Positions 8,154 to 17,387 of a DNA stretch of 64,000 nucleotides are shown here, piece after piece. The position numbers and the translations under genes were made by a program. Each line of letters opens with the position of its first letter. The stretch's first letter is position 1. Source of the DNA: JANNMJ01 sp031425525 (lineage in GTDB: Bacteria; Bacteroidota; Bacteroidia; Cytophagales; Hymenobacteraceae); the NCBI GenBank assembly GCA_031425525.1, contig JANPJM010000044.1, positions 53,417 to 117,416 of the forward strand. Direction: 5' to 3'. Below the pieces are notes generated by a model. The model worked only from the letters and a program-made list of their open reading frames with translations. It searched no databases and was not told where the DNA came from.

Positions 8154-9836
8154 TTACTCCACCACCAACCGGCGGGTGGCAGCGCCGGCCCGCAGCACAT
8201 AGAGGCCGGCGGGCAGGGCGCGCACGTCGAGGGTGGCGGCACCGGTAGGGCTGATGGCAGCGGTACCCACCACCCGGCCGACGGCATCGAGCAGGGTGGC
8301 CGTGGTGCCTACCGCCCCCATGACCTGCACGGTGGTGCGGGCGGGGTTGGGCGCGAGGGTAAAAGCGGGCTGGGTGGGGTCTTCGGGGAGGCCGGTGACG
8401 GTGCTGAGGCGGGCGAGAAAGAAGGCGTAGTCGAATGGGCCGGGGTTTGGGGTCGGGTTGGTGAGCGTGGTGGCGCCGAAGGTGAGGGTCGGGCTGGTAA
8501 AGTAGCCGGTGACCACCACGCTGCCGCTGCCATCCACCGCCACGTCGATGCTATAGTCAGAATCACTGCTCCCCGCGCCGGTGGCCCACTGCCAAATACC
8601 CGTCGGCGTGAGCTTCGCGACGAAGAGATCTTCATTCCCCGCATTCGTGAGCGTGGTGGCGCCGAAGGTGAGGGTCGAGCTGGAAAAGTAGCCGGTGACC
8701 ACCACGCTGCCGCTGCCATCCACCGCCACGCCTCTACTCCAGTCATAACTACTGGTGCTCGACGGGCTGGTGCCCCCCGCGCCGGTGGCCCACTGCCAGG
8801 CACCCGTCGGCGTGAGCTTCGCTACGAAGAGGTTAGAAAACCCCGCATTCGCGAGCGTGGTGGCGCCGAAGCTGAGGGTTGAGCTGTAGAAAGGCCCAGT
8901 GACCACCACGCTGCCGCTGCCATCCACCGCCACGCCGTAGCTAAAGTCATCATAAATGCCCCCCGCGCCGGTGGCCCACTGCCAAGTGCCCGTTGGCGTG
9001 AGCTTCGCTACGAAGAGGTCGGAATACCCCGCACTAGCATTGGTGAGCGTGGTGGCGCCGAAGGTAATGGTCGAGCTGAAAAAGAAGCCGGTGACCACCA
9101 CGCTGCCGCTGCCATCCACCGCCACGCCGGTGCTCCAGTCAGTACGGCTGCCCCCCGCGCTGGTGGCCCACTGCCAGGCGCCAGTGGGGGTGAGCTTTGC
9201 TACAAAGAGGTCAAAACTCCCCGCATTCGTGAGCGTGGTGACGCCGAAGGTGATAGTTGGGCTATCAAAGTAGCCGGTAACCACCACGTTGCCGCTGCCA
9301 TCCACCGCCACACCGCTTCCGGAGTCCCAACCGCTGCCCCCCGCGCCGGTGGCCCACTGCCAAGCGCCCGTCGGCGTGAGCTTCGCTACGAAGAGATCAT
9401 ATTCCCCCGCATTCGCATTCGTGAGCGTGGTGGTGCCGAAGGTGATGGTCGGGCTGCGGAAGTAGCCGGTGACCACCACGTTGCCGCTGCCATCCACCGC
9501 CACGCCGGTGCTAGTGTCATAACTACTGCCCCCCGCGCCGGTGGCCCACTGCCAGACGCCCGCTGGGGAGCGCTTTGCGACGAAGAGGTCATAGCCCGCA
9601 CTGGTGAGCGTAATGGCGCCAAAGGTGGCCGTGTTGTAGAAGGAGCCCGTGACATAGGTGTTGCCCGCCGCATCCACGGCGGTACTCCAGCCCTGTCCTG
9701 CGCCAGGGCCAACGGCATCCTGCCAAGTAGGCGCTTGGGCGCAGAGGGGCTGCGCGGCGCTCAGGAGCAGTAGCAAACCCACCAGCAGCGCCAGCCAGGG
9801 CCGCGCGCCACTCAAAAAAGAGAACTTGAACATCAT
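8154..9836 (-). CDS. SBBP-repeat (beta-propeller type) T9SS-secreted protein
   Basis: 560 residues from the ATG at 9836, where a classical signal peptide begins (Lys/Arg, Leu-rich core, cut after LCAQA). The middle consists of about seven near-identical modules of roughly 65-75 residues built on GVAVDGSGNVVVTGYF...TFGATTLTNA...DLFVAKLTPTGAWQWATGAGG, the SBBP (seven-bladed propeller) repeat pattern. The last 75 residues are a T9SS type A sorting domain (FTLAPNPARTTVQV...LDVRALPAGLYVLR...RRLVVE). The product should be exported and attached to, or released from, the cell surface. The repeats are also very similar as DNA, so the copy number may vary by recombination. Ligand unknown. Confidence 0.88.
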   Translation of the reverse strand: MMFKFSFLSGARPWLALLVGLLLLLSAAQPLCAQAPTWQDAVGPGAGQGWSTAVDAAGNTYVTGSFYNTATFGAITLTSAGYDLFVAKRSPAGVWQWATGAGGSSYDTSTGVAVDGSGNVVVTGYFRSPTITFGTTTLTNANAGEYDLFVAKLTPTGAWQWATGAGGSGWDSGSGVAVDGSGNVVVTGYFDSPTITFGVTTLTNAGSFDLFVAKLTPTGAWQWATSAGGSRTDWSTGVAVDGSGSVVVTGFFFSSTITFGATTLTNASAGYSDLFVAKLTPTGTWQWATGAGGIYDDFSYGVAVDGSGSVVVTGPFYSSTLSFGATTLANAGFSNLFVAKLTPTGAWQWATGAGGTSPSSTSSYDWSRGVAVDGSGSVVVTGYFSSSTLTFGATTLTNAGNEDLFVAKLTPTGIWQWATGAGSSDSDYSIDVAVDGSGSVVVTGYFTSPTLTFGATTLTNPTPNPGPFDYAFFLARLSTVTGLPEDPTQPAFTLAPNPARTTVQVMGAVGTTATLLDAVGRVVGTAAISPTGAATLDVRALPAGLYVLRAGAATRRLVVE

Positions 9837-9937
9837 CCTGAGAGAAAACCTGAACTTGAAAACGGAAAAAACAGCGTGAATCAGCAGATGGCCCAGCGGC
9901 AAGCGATTGACCGGAAACAACGCCGCATTTACCCCCA

Positions 9938-10160
9938 TTTGTCATTGCGAGGAGGCTTTGCGGTTGCGAGCCGCCACGTTCCTCGCGGTAAACTCCGCGC
10001 GGCAAAGCAATCCTCGTTTGAAATTTGTCATTGCGAGGAGGCTTTGCGACGAAGCAATCCTCGTTTGCTCGGTGCGTATTGCTAGTCGACGCTCAACCGC
10101 AGTACCGAGCAAACGAAGATTGCCACGTCGTCGCAAAGCCTCCTTCTCGCAATGACAAAT
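9938..10160. repeat. Dispersed palindromic element, copy 1 (one partial plus one full unit)
   Basis: GTCATTGCGAGGAGGCTTTG starts at 9941 and again near 10027, and the inverted end (CTCGCAATGACAAAT) closes at 10160. Internal parts (GAAGCAATCCTCGTTTGCTC and the complementary GAGCAAACGAAGATTGCC) form a large imperfect hairpin. The same element recurs at 24610-24752 and 46459-46601. It does not code; its frames give only repeat translations. Confidence 0.8.
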
Positions 10161-10228
10161 CGTTGGCTGAGAGGTCAGTGGGTGATAAATTATTGGGGCA
10201 ATTGCTTTTGCCAGACTACTAGGCAGCC

Positions 10229-10831
10229 CTACCCCCCCGTCGTAATCATCACCACCGCCGAGGCCTCGCCCACTTCCATATCATCTTCCACCGCCACCAC
10301 GTGGTAGCCCACCTTCACGGGCTGCGCGAACGCCTCCGTATCCACGTAAGGCGAGCGCGTATCGCGGGCCAGGAACCTGGGCTTGGCATCTACCCTCATC
10401 ACCTGGCGGTACACGTTCACGCCCTCGCCGGTGGGGTTGGTAAACTTGATCACCGGCCCCTGCGGCGAGGCCGTCACCGTTGCCACGGGCGTGTTGTCGC
10501 GCCGCGCGGCCTCGTCCGACGACCCCATCACTTGCAGGTCTTCGGCGGCGGCCTCGCCGCCGGGCGCCGCTTTGATGCGGCCCGCGATGGCGCGCACGTC
10601 GGCCAGCAGGGCTTTGCGGGTGTCGGCGCGCGTCAGGGTGCGTTGCTGCATCGTGGCGCGGTCGTTTTCGAGGGTCTGCGAAGCCGTGCAGTACGGCGCG
10701 ATGCGCGCCACCAGCGCGGCGGTTTCGGCGGCGGGCACCCCGGCCGCGTTGGCGTAGGACAGCACTTTGTCACCAAAATTGGTGAGAAACACGAGCAGCT
10801 TCGGCTCGTTCTGCGGAATGAAATCAGGCAT
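10229..10831 (-). CDS. Conserved-looking protein of unknown function with a C-terminal Fn3/Ig-like part
   Basis: 200 residues from the ATG at 10831; no start with family support lies upstream, where the frame runs into tandem repeats. Residues 1-110 are mostly helical and polar (MPDFIPQNEPKLLVFLTNFG, then LVARIAPYCTA...). Residues about 115-200 look like one beta-sandwich (ATVTASPQGPVIKFTNPTGE, then VKVGYHVVAVEDDMEVGEAS). There is no signal peptide, so it is probably cytoplasmic. I do not recognise the family. A 22-bp tandem repeat lies about 100 bases upstream of the start and could affect its expression. Confidence 0.6.
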   Translation of the reverse strand: MPDFIPQNEPKLLVFLTNFGDKVLSYANAAGVPAAETAALVARIAPYCTASQTLENDRATMQQRTLTRADTRKALLADVRAIAGRIKAAPGGEAAAEDLQVMGSSDEAARRDNTPVATVTASPQGPVIKFTNPTGEGVNVYRQVMRVDAKPRFLARDTRSPYVDTEAFAQPVKVGYHVVAVEDDMEVGEASAVVMITTGG

Positions 10832-10928
10832 TTTGAGGAAATTGAGGGGATTTTGAGCGAAAAAAAAGCAACAACGATAGCCATCAGCCGGCGTCCGGCG
10901 GCGCGTGGGCCCCGGTGGGCGCCCACTA

Positions 10929-11082
10929 CCGGCGTATCGGCGGCACCCGCCCGGCGTAGGCAGGGCACCCAACCGGCGTATCGGAGATAGGCCACCGGCG
11001 TATCGGGACTACCGCACCGGCGTATGCAAGGCACCCAACCGGCGTATCTGAGGTAGGCCACCGGCGTATCTGATGTACCCCA
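10929..11082. repeat. Seven-unit 22-bp tandem repeat, core CCGGCGTATC
   Basis: Seven head-to-tail 22-bp units each begin CCGGCGTA(T/G); the trailing 12 bases vary among a few types (GGCACCCAA, TAGGCCA, TACCGCA). A mirror-image unit (GATACGCCGG) follows at 11083-11092. The array lies upstream of the minus-strand gene starting at 10831. There are no spacers of unrelated sequence, so it is not a CRISPR array. Confidence 0.85.
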
Positions 11083-11637
11083 GATACGCCGGTGAGGTAC
11101 CCAACCCACGCATCGAAAGCCCCTCCGATACGCCTTTGGGCCACACCAGACCCGCCAACGCCCCGCGCACCGATAGGCATCGGCGGCAGGGCGTTGGTAG
11201 AAAGGTCAGCAACTACTACGTTGGCTCGTTGGCCCGTTGGCAGCGCAGAAGCTAGGCGAAGGGTCACAGCGACGGGTAGTTCAGCGGCGAGTGGCGAGCC
11301 GGAATGGGCTGCCTGTCAGGGCGCTGCGAGAGGTGCCGTAAATGTAATACGCCAATACAGAATTTCGCACTCCCGGCCGAAACGCGGGCGCTTTTTCTGC
11401 TTCGCGGCAGGCACCCGAAAAAGATGGGTTCGGCGGAGGTTATTAAGTACTGCGCCACAAGTAAGTACTGCGCCAAAAGTAAATGGCTAACGTGAGCCTC
11501 GTAATTTTTTGACAGCCAATAGTCTGGCTTGCCGCTTACAGCTAGAAGCTTATGGGTAGTTACTTACTTAGGGCAGCCGTAGCGGCGGGTAGCACGCTGC
11601 CGGGTTGTCGGGCGGACGGAAGGCCGCCCGACAAAAA
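11083..11637. other. Intergenic stretch without a supported gene
   Basis: No open frame here has a recognisable product. It contains an 11-bp stem at 11605-11615/11624-11634 (TTGTCGGGCGG...CCGCCCGACAA) followed by an A run, which belongs to the terminator region of the gene to its right. Confidence 0.5.
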
Positions 11638-11679
11638 AATAGTCGGTAGCCAGACCCCATCGTCCAGCTACCGACTATT
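11638..11679 (-). terminator. Rho-independent terminator of the giant T9SS gene
   Basis: AATAGTCGGTAGC (11638-11650) pairs perfectly with GCTACCGACTATT (11667-11679). Read on the minus strand the stem is followed by a run of T, and it lies 48 bases past the stop of the gene at 11727. Confidence 0.75.
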
Positions 11680-11726
11680 CATTTCCGGCCGATCAGGCCG
11701 CTTTTACAGCGGCCTTCAAACCCACC

Positions 11727-14700
11727 CTACTCGCGCACCAAGCGGCGCGTAGCTACACCTGCTTCCGTGCTGACGCGCAGCACGTACACGCCCACCGGCA
11801 GCACCCGCACATCGAGCGAATGCGGCACCCGGGTGCCCGTGGCGGCCGGTAGTTCGGTGCGCCACACGCAACGGCCCGCCAGATCGAAGACCGCCACCGG
11901 CGCTGCGCGGCGCTGACCGGGCAGTTCGAGCGTCAGCCAGCCATCGGTGGTGGGCACCGGGTAGAGGCTGATGCCGAGGCTGGTAGCCAGGGCTTCGGCC
12001 GCGCCCAGCACCGTAACGGTTTGGCACACCAGCCCTGGGGCACACGAAACCGGCAGGGTGCTGGCCAGGCAGTAATCGCCGTTTTGGGCGGCGGCGCCCA
12101 CGAAGTACGTCGGGTCGGTGGCGCCCACGAGGAGCGTACCGTTGAAATACCACTGGTTGCCCGTGGCCGCCGATGACGTGAGCTGCACCACGCCCGTGGG
12201 CAGCGTAGTGACGGTAATGGTGGGGGCGGGCGCCAGGGGAATGATCGTCACTACTACCGTATCGGAAGAAGCGCACAGCCCACCGCCGGTATTGGTGAAA
12301 ATCACGGTACGGTTGCCGGGCGCGAGTTCGGCCGGGTCGAAAACGATAGCCGCCGTGCCGTCAATCGTGATATTACCCGTCGTCACCGTGCCGTTGGCCG
12401 TGCCCTGCACCGCGAACGCCACCGCATTCTGGCAATAGCCGCCCACGCTGCTCGGAATCAGGTTGGTGATGGCGACCACCGGCGCTGCCTCGATGGCGAG
12501 GGTTTGGGTGGTGCTGTCGCCGCAGGCGCCGCGCACGGCGTACTGCACGGTGTAGGAGCCCACGGCCGAGGTGGCCAGGTCGATGGCGCCCGTGGCCGCA
12601 TCGAGCGCGAGCCCGGCCGGGGTGGCCGAGAACGTGCCGCCCGCCGTACCGCCGATGTTGGCCGCTACGGTGGTGGTGCTGCCCGCGCAGTAGGCGGGCG
12701 CGCCATACGCAAACGTGGCGTTGCCGCGCGGCGTCACCTCGATGCGTACCGTGTCGGAGAGGGCCGTGCAACCGGCGTTGTTCGTCACGGTTACGGCGTA
12801 GGCCCCGGCCCCAACCACGGTAATGCTGGCCGTGGTGGCGCCGGTACTCCAGGCATAGGTACCGCCGCCGGTAGCAGTCAGCGTCACGGAATCGCCGATG
12901 CAGAAGGAGGTCGGGCCGTCGGCCGAAACGTCGGCTACCGGCACGGCTTCAATCACGAGCGTCACCGAATCGCGGGATGCCGCGCAGCTTCCGGAGGCCG
13001 CAATCACGTTGCGGATGGTGTACGTGCCCACTGCCGACGTGGCGGGCGTCACGGCGCCGGTTGCGGCATTGAGCGTGAGACCCGCTGGGGTGGCCGAGAA
13101 CGTGCCTACCGAAGCACCCGCGCCGAGGGTCGGCGTTACAGTGCCCGCCGCGCCCACGCACACCGGCTGCCCGCCCGTGGCGTAGCTGAAGGCGGCGCTC
13201 GGCGCATCGGTGATGGTCACGGATACGGTATCGGAGGCGGCGCACGGCCCGGCCGTGGTGTACACCACGGCGTAGGTGCCGCTGGCGGCGGTGGTCAGGT
13301 TGATTTCGCCGGTGGCCGCGTTGATCGGCAAGCCCGCCGGAGTGGCCGTAAACGTGCCGCCCGCCGTGCCGCTGATGTTGGCCACGGGGTTGGCGCCGCT
13401 GCGGCAAATGGTAGCCGAAGGGTAGCTGAACCCGGCCGTTTGCTGCGGGTTCACCGTGATGGTCACGGGGTTGCTGAGGTAGGGGCAGCCGTTGGGGCTA
13501 GTCACCGAAACGGTATAAGCACCCGGCAGCGTGGCGAGGTAGATGGCAGAATCGGCGCCCAAAATCGGCGACCCGTTCAGCAGCCACTGATAGGAAGGAA
13601 TCTGTACGATGCCGCGAAAACCGAGCGAATCGACCGCCGTGAGTACCGCCGTATCGCCCTGGCAAATCGTGGTAGCGCTCGGTTGAATCTGGTAGTCGAA
13701 GCGCTGATCGATGAGGATGAACGTGCCCGCTTGCACGGCCGCGCAGCCGTTGGCAGCCGCCACGGTGTTGGTCACGGTGTACGACCCGGCCGCCGACGCC
13801 GCCGGGTCAATGGTGCCCGTAATGGGGTCGAGGATCAGACCCAATCCCGACGACGTGAACGTCCCTGCCACGGCGCCCGGCGCCAACAGCACCGGCAATG
13901 GCCCGCTGCTGGGGCAGATAGCCTGGGTGGTGGCCGTGTACGCAAACGCCGCCGAAGGGGGCGCCACCACCGTCACCACCACGGTATCGGCCGCGCTGCA
14001 CGCGCCCGCCACGGCGTACACCACATCGTAGGTGCCGGGGGTGGAGGAGGCGAGCGTAAGCTGGCCGGTCAGCGGGTCGATGGTCAAGCCGGTGGGCGTA
14101 GTCGAGAACGTGCCGCCGCGCGTGCCCGTGACGGTGGGGGTGGGGTCGATGAGGCCGGTGAGGCAGTAGTCGGCGTTATCGTAGCTGAACGTAGCCGTAA
14201 CGGGCGCCGCGATGGTGAACGTCACCGAACTGGCCGACGCCGGGCAGGCGCCGCTCGCCGCCACTGCGTTGGTGACGGTGTAGGTGCCGGGCGCCGAGGT
14301 GGCGGGCGTTACGGTACCGGTCGCGGCATCGAGGGTGAGGCCCGCCGGGGTGGCGGTAAACGTGCCCAACTGCGAGTCAGGCGCGAGCTGCACCGGCAAC
14401 GTGCCGGCCGTCGTCTGGCAAACGGCGTTGCCCGTAAGGCCGCCGTAGGTAAAACCCGTCAGGGGCGGGTTGGCGCACCCGGCTTGCAGCGTGACGGTGT
14501 AATCTTCGGTTTCGCCGGTGAAACGCAGTACGCACGCATCGGTGGCCGAGATGGAATTGGCGAGGCCGCCGTTGCGGATGCGGAGCAGCACCTGGCCGCC
14601 GGGCGTGGTGGCGGGTACCGTAAACTGCACCGTAGCGGGCGCGTTGGGCGGCCCGCTGGCCTGCACCAGAATGAATTCGCTCGCCTCGAGTTGGCCGTTG

Positions 14701-17084
14701 GCGTTGCCGTCGAGCCAGGCGGCCGTGGTGCCCACCGAGTTCGTGGTGACGGCGAGCGAGTACGTTTGCCCGCCTACGAGGGTGGCCGTGGTGGCACCGG
14801 TCGCGGGCCACGAGACGTACGACAGCGGGCCGTTACAGCCCGTGTTGGCGTTGTTGAGCGGAGTGCCGGCAATGCTCACCGTATTGATGAAGTTGCCGAA
14901 CGACACGCACGCGTTCTGCTGCAAGTTGGTGGTGCAGTAGCTCAGGGCGGCGCACACGAAGTTGGCTTTCGTCTCGGTATCGGAGCCGCCGCCGTTGCTC
15001 GCCGTCAGGGCCACGGTGTAGCAGCCAGGCGCGTCGAAGGTGACGGCGGGGTTCTGGCTCGTGGCCGAGGTGCCGCTCACGAACGTCACGGTGTTCGGCG
15101 TAAAGCTCCACTGCCAGGCGTTGGGCAGGTTGGTGCTTTGGTCGGTGAAGGTGATGATGGTGGAACCGACGCTCGCCGTCGTGGCCGAGGCGGTGAACGC
15201 CGCCACCGGCGCCACGGGCGCCACCACGGTAATCACCACATTGTCGGTGGCGGTGCAGCCGTTGGCGGTGTAACTGGCCGTGTAGGTGTAGGTGCCGGGC
15301 GTGGGGTGCGCGGGCGTCGTCAGCGGGTTCTGCGCGACGGCGCCCGTCAGCACGCCGCCCGTCCAGGTGACGGTCGGGAGCGGGGCATCGGAAATACCCG
15401 AATTATAGGTGCCGAGCGTCTGCCGGTCGGTTGCCGATGCCACCACCCAATGCGTGCCGTTATTGAGGTCGAGGCCGCGCAGGCTGGCGCCCGCCGTCCC
15501 GCTGGTAGAGGGGATGGATGGTGGCGTACTCCAATCGGCAGTAGTAACGGGGGCGCTGAACGAGTGCCCGTTGAGTGCGACGGCATCGACGACGGTGCCT
15601 GACGGTTGGGTCAGGATAATGCCCACATCGCTCCCGGAGAAAAACGCGTCGTTGGTGCCGCCGCTGTGGAAATAGCGGTTCGCCACGTCATCCGTCCCCG
15701 GCCCCAGATGCACCAACAGCACGCCGTTGCCGGGCAGTTGCGCCCCGGCGGGCAGCGTGTACGTGCGCGCCCCGGACGCCGAACCGGTCGAGCGCACCGC
15801 CAACCCCCAGCCGCTCAGGCTGATGGGCGCGGGACTGGTATTGCTGATTTCGATGATTTCATCTTCGTTCGCGCCGATGTAGGCGGGGCGCGGCGAGGTG
15901 TTGCCCGTACCGCCGCCGTTGAGCGTGATTTCGGTGATTTTGACGCCCGCCGCCGTAGCTGCCGCCGCTGATAGCGTCACCGTCGAACCGGCCGAAATCG
16001 TGGTTTGGTTGGCGCTCGCGACCACCGCCGTCGGCTCATCGGCATAGCTCGCGCTCGGCGAGGTAGCGACGTTGGCCTGCGGACTGGCATCGGTGGCGCT
16101 CACGGTATACGTCACCGTATTGCGCCCCTGCGCGGGAATGGTGCCCGACCAGTCGCCGCCCGCGTTGGTCAGCGGCACTACCACCGGGCTGCCGCCATTG
16201 ACCGAGTAGGAAACCGCCGCTGACGCAATGCCCGACGGATCCGTCGGCCGCACGCTCACTACGTGGTCGGTGGCGACGCAAGCCCCGCCGGGCGGCGTCA
16301 GGCTGACGGCACCCAACGTGGGCGCCACCAGATCGACGCCCGTGGGTAGGGCAAACCGGAAGGTTTGGCCCACACTCGGAATGCTCGCGGAGGAGGTGGT
16401 GATGGTGGTAGCGGCCGCACTGGCCACTGGCGCCGCCCACGTGCCGCCGATGGTTTTGATGTCGGTCGGGCCGCTGTCGCGCAGCCCCACTTCAAAACTC
16501 AGAAACGCCGGATCCCAGAGGTTCGAGAACGTGCCGTACACGATGTCGATCTGGCCGCTGCCTTCGTAGAGCCACACCTGCGCCGAACCGGTCTGGCCGG
16601 CACCGTTGAAGCGGTCGAAATTGCTCGCTTCCAGCTTCCAGATGCGGTTGGGGGCCGAGCCATCGGTTTGCCAGCGGTACACGGTTGCGGTGTTCTTCAA
16701 ATCGATACCCGCAAACGCGATGGTTTGATTGTAGTGCGCCGCCGCATTCGAGAACATTTCCACCTGAAAATTGGTGGAGTTTGCCGTGCCGCCCAACCCC
16801 AAAAAGCCGTTGGAATTGACGATGACCGACGAGTACGAGCCGCCGCTGAACGGGAACGCAAACGGCAGTGCGATGGGCGCCGAGTAGGCATCATCGCCAT
16901 CGAAACCGCCCCCGCCGAAAATACTGAATGGCGTGCCGCCCGTGAGCGGCGCATACGCGCCGGCCACGTTCTGAAAACTGTAGAGCGACACTTGCGCCCG
17001 CGCCGGATCGGCGGTCAGCAGCCCGGCGACCAGCGCCGTGCCCAGCGCCCATCGGCGTCTGAGATTGGGGTAATGACTTGACAT
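11727..17084 (-). CDS. Giant multidomain surface protein (lamin-tail, PKD, GEVED, Ig-like repeats, T9SS)
   Basis: 1785 residues from the ATG at 17084, where a signal peptide starts (MSSHYPNLRRRWALGTALVA, cut near ARAQV). Order: an N-terminal beta domain with a nidogen-like look (VIVNSNGFLGLGG); a lamin-tail domain (about 378-508, ITEITLNGGGTG...ISLSGWGL); a PKD domain (about 625-710); a GEVED domain (about 715-863, ending FTGETEDYTVTL). Then come many Bacteroidota Ig-like modules of the type GTFTATPAGLTLDAATGTVTPATSAPGTYTV, alternating with SPxxTICxGDTxxLTA-type modules. The T9SS type A domain covers the last 85 residues (ISLYPVPTTDGWLTLELPGQ, ending RRLVRE). It is probably an adhesin or gliding-related surface fibre. 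Divergent from gyrB. Confidence 0.88.
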   Translation of the reverse strand: MSSHYPNLRRRWALGTALVAGLLTADPARAQVSLYSFQNVAGAYAPLTGGTPFSIFGGGGFDGDDAYSAPIALPFAFPFSGGSYSSVIVNSNGFLGLGGTANSTNFQVEMFSNAAAHYNQTIAFAGIDLKNTATVYRWQTDGSAPNRIWKLEASNFDRFNGAGQTGSAQVWLYEGSGQIDIVYGTFSNLWDPAFLSFEVGLRDSGPTDIKTIGGTWAAPVASAAATTITTSSASIPSVGQTFRFALPTGVDLVAPTLGAVSLTPPGGACVATDHVVSVRPTDPSGIASAAVSYSVNGGSPVVVPLTNAGGDWSGTIPAQGRNTVTYTVSATDASPQANVATSPSASYADEPTAVVASANQTTISAGSTVTLSAAAATAAGVKITEITLNGGGTGNTSPRPAYIGANEDEIIEISNTSPAPISLSGWGLAVRSTGSASGARTYTLPAGAQLPGNGVLLVHLGPGTDDVANRYFHSGGTNDAFFSGSDVGIILTQPSGTVVDAVALNGHSFSAPVTTADWSTPPSIPSTSGTAGASLRGLDLNNGTHWVVASATDRQTLGTYNSGISDAPLPTVTWTGGVLTGAVAQNPLTTPAHPTPGTYTYTASYTANGCTATDNVVITVVAPVAPVAAFTASATTASVGSTIITFTDQSTNLPNAWQWSFTPNTVTFVSGTSATSQNPAVTFDAPGCYTVALTASNGGGSDTETKANFVCAALSYCTTNLQQNACVSFGNFINTVSIAGTPLNNANTGCNGPLSYVSWPATGATTATLVGGQTYSLAVTTNSVGTTAAWLDGNANGQLEASEFILVQASGPPNAPATVQFTVPATTPGGQVLLRIRNGGLANSISATDACVLRFTGETEDYTVTLQAGCANPPLTGFTYGGLTGNAVCQTTAGTLPVQLAPDSQLGTFTATPAGLTLDAATGTVTPATSAPGTYTVTNAVAASGACPASASSVTFTIAAPVTATFSYDNADYCLTGLIDPTPTVTGTRGGTFSTTPTGLTIDPLTGQLTLASSTPGTYDVVYAVAGACSAADTVVVTVVAPPSAAFAYTATTQAICPSSGPLPVLLAPGAVAGTFTSSGLGLILDPITGTIDPAASAAGSYTVTNTVAAANGCAAVQAGTFILIDQRFDYQIQPSATTICQGDTAVLTAVDSLGFRGIVQIPSYQWLLNGSPILGADSAIYLATLPGAYTVSVTSPNGCPYLSNPVTITVNPQQTAGFSYPSATICRSGANPVANISGTAGGTFTATPAGLPINAATGEINLTTAASGTYAVVYTTAGPCAASDTVSVTITDAPSAAFSYATGGQPVCVGAAGTVTPTLGAGASVGTFSATPAGLTLNAATGAVTPATSAVGTYTIRNVIAASGSCAASRDSVTLVIEAVPVADVSADGPTSFCIGDSVTLTATGGGTYAWSTGATTASITVVGAGAYAVTVTNNAGCTALSDTVRIEVTPRGNATFAYGAPAYCAGSTTTVAANIGGTAGGTFSATPAGLALDAATGAIDLATSAVGSYTVQYAVRGACGDSTTQTLAIEAAPVVAITNLIPSSVGGYCQNAVAFAVQGTANGTVTTGNITIDGTAAIVFDPAELAPGNRTVIFTNTGGGLCASSDTVVVTIIPLAPAPTITVTTLPTGVVQLTSSAATGNQWYFNGTLLVGATDPTYFVGAAAQNGDYCLASTLPVSCAPGLVCQTVTVLGAAEALATSLGISLYPVPTTDGWLTLELPGQRRAAPVAVFDLAGRCVWRTELPAATGTRVPHSLDVRVLPVGVYVLRVSTEAGVATRRLVRE

Positions 17085-17293
17085 ACACCAAAGAATTTGG
17101 GGGTGAAGAGAAAGTGAGCGTCGGTAGACCACCGCCCAGAGAACGGGCGCGTCCGCGACTTCACAACCGAAGATAGCAGCATACGCGGCCGAATGCAGAT
17201 TACGCCCCGCTACCGGCCCGCGTGTAGGCGGGAAAATTGGAATCTTCTGCCCCGCAAATGGGGTTTATACTAGCTTATCCCGCCGCTGCGGGG

Positions 17294-17301
17294 TAGCTTT
17301 G
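17294..17301 (+). promoter_or_regulatory. Bacteroidota-type -7 box before gyrB
   Basis: TAGCTTTG matches the TAnnTTTG -7 consensus of Bacteroidota sigma factors and lies 87 bases before the gyrB ATG. A canonical TTG -33 box is not clear, so this is a likely rather than proven promoter. Confidence 0.55.
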
Positions 17302-17387
17302 CAAGGTGGTCTGGAAAGGCCGCCAACCGCTTCATCAGCGACAAATTCGCGTTCATTTCGCGCGCACCGCGCGATTCAATTCCCAAT

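Noticed and set aside
9876..10222. Short open frames giving SLRGGFATKQSS-like peptides
   Set aside because: They are translations of the dispersed palindromic element and recur wherever it does.
10929..11092. Possible CRISPR array
   Set aside because: Units are directly adjacent 22-mers with related tails; there are no unique spacers and no cas genes.
12504..15602. Long plus-strand open frame (over 1000 codons) antisense to the giant T9SS gene
   Set aside because: Composition is Gly/Arg/Ala-rich without domain features and mirrors the GC-rich repeats of the real gene on the other strand.
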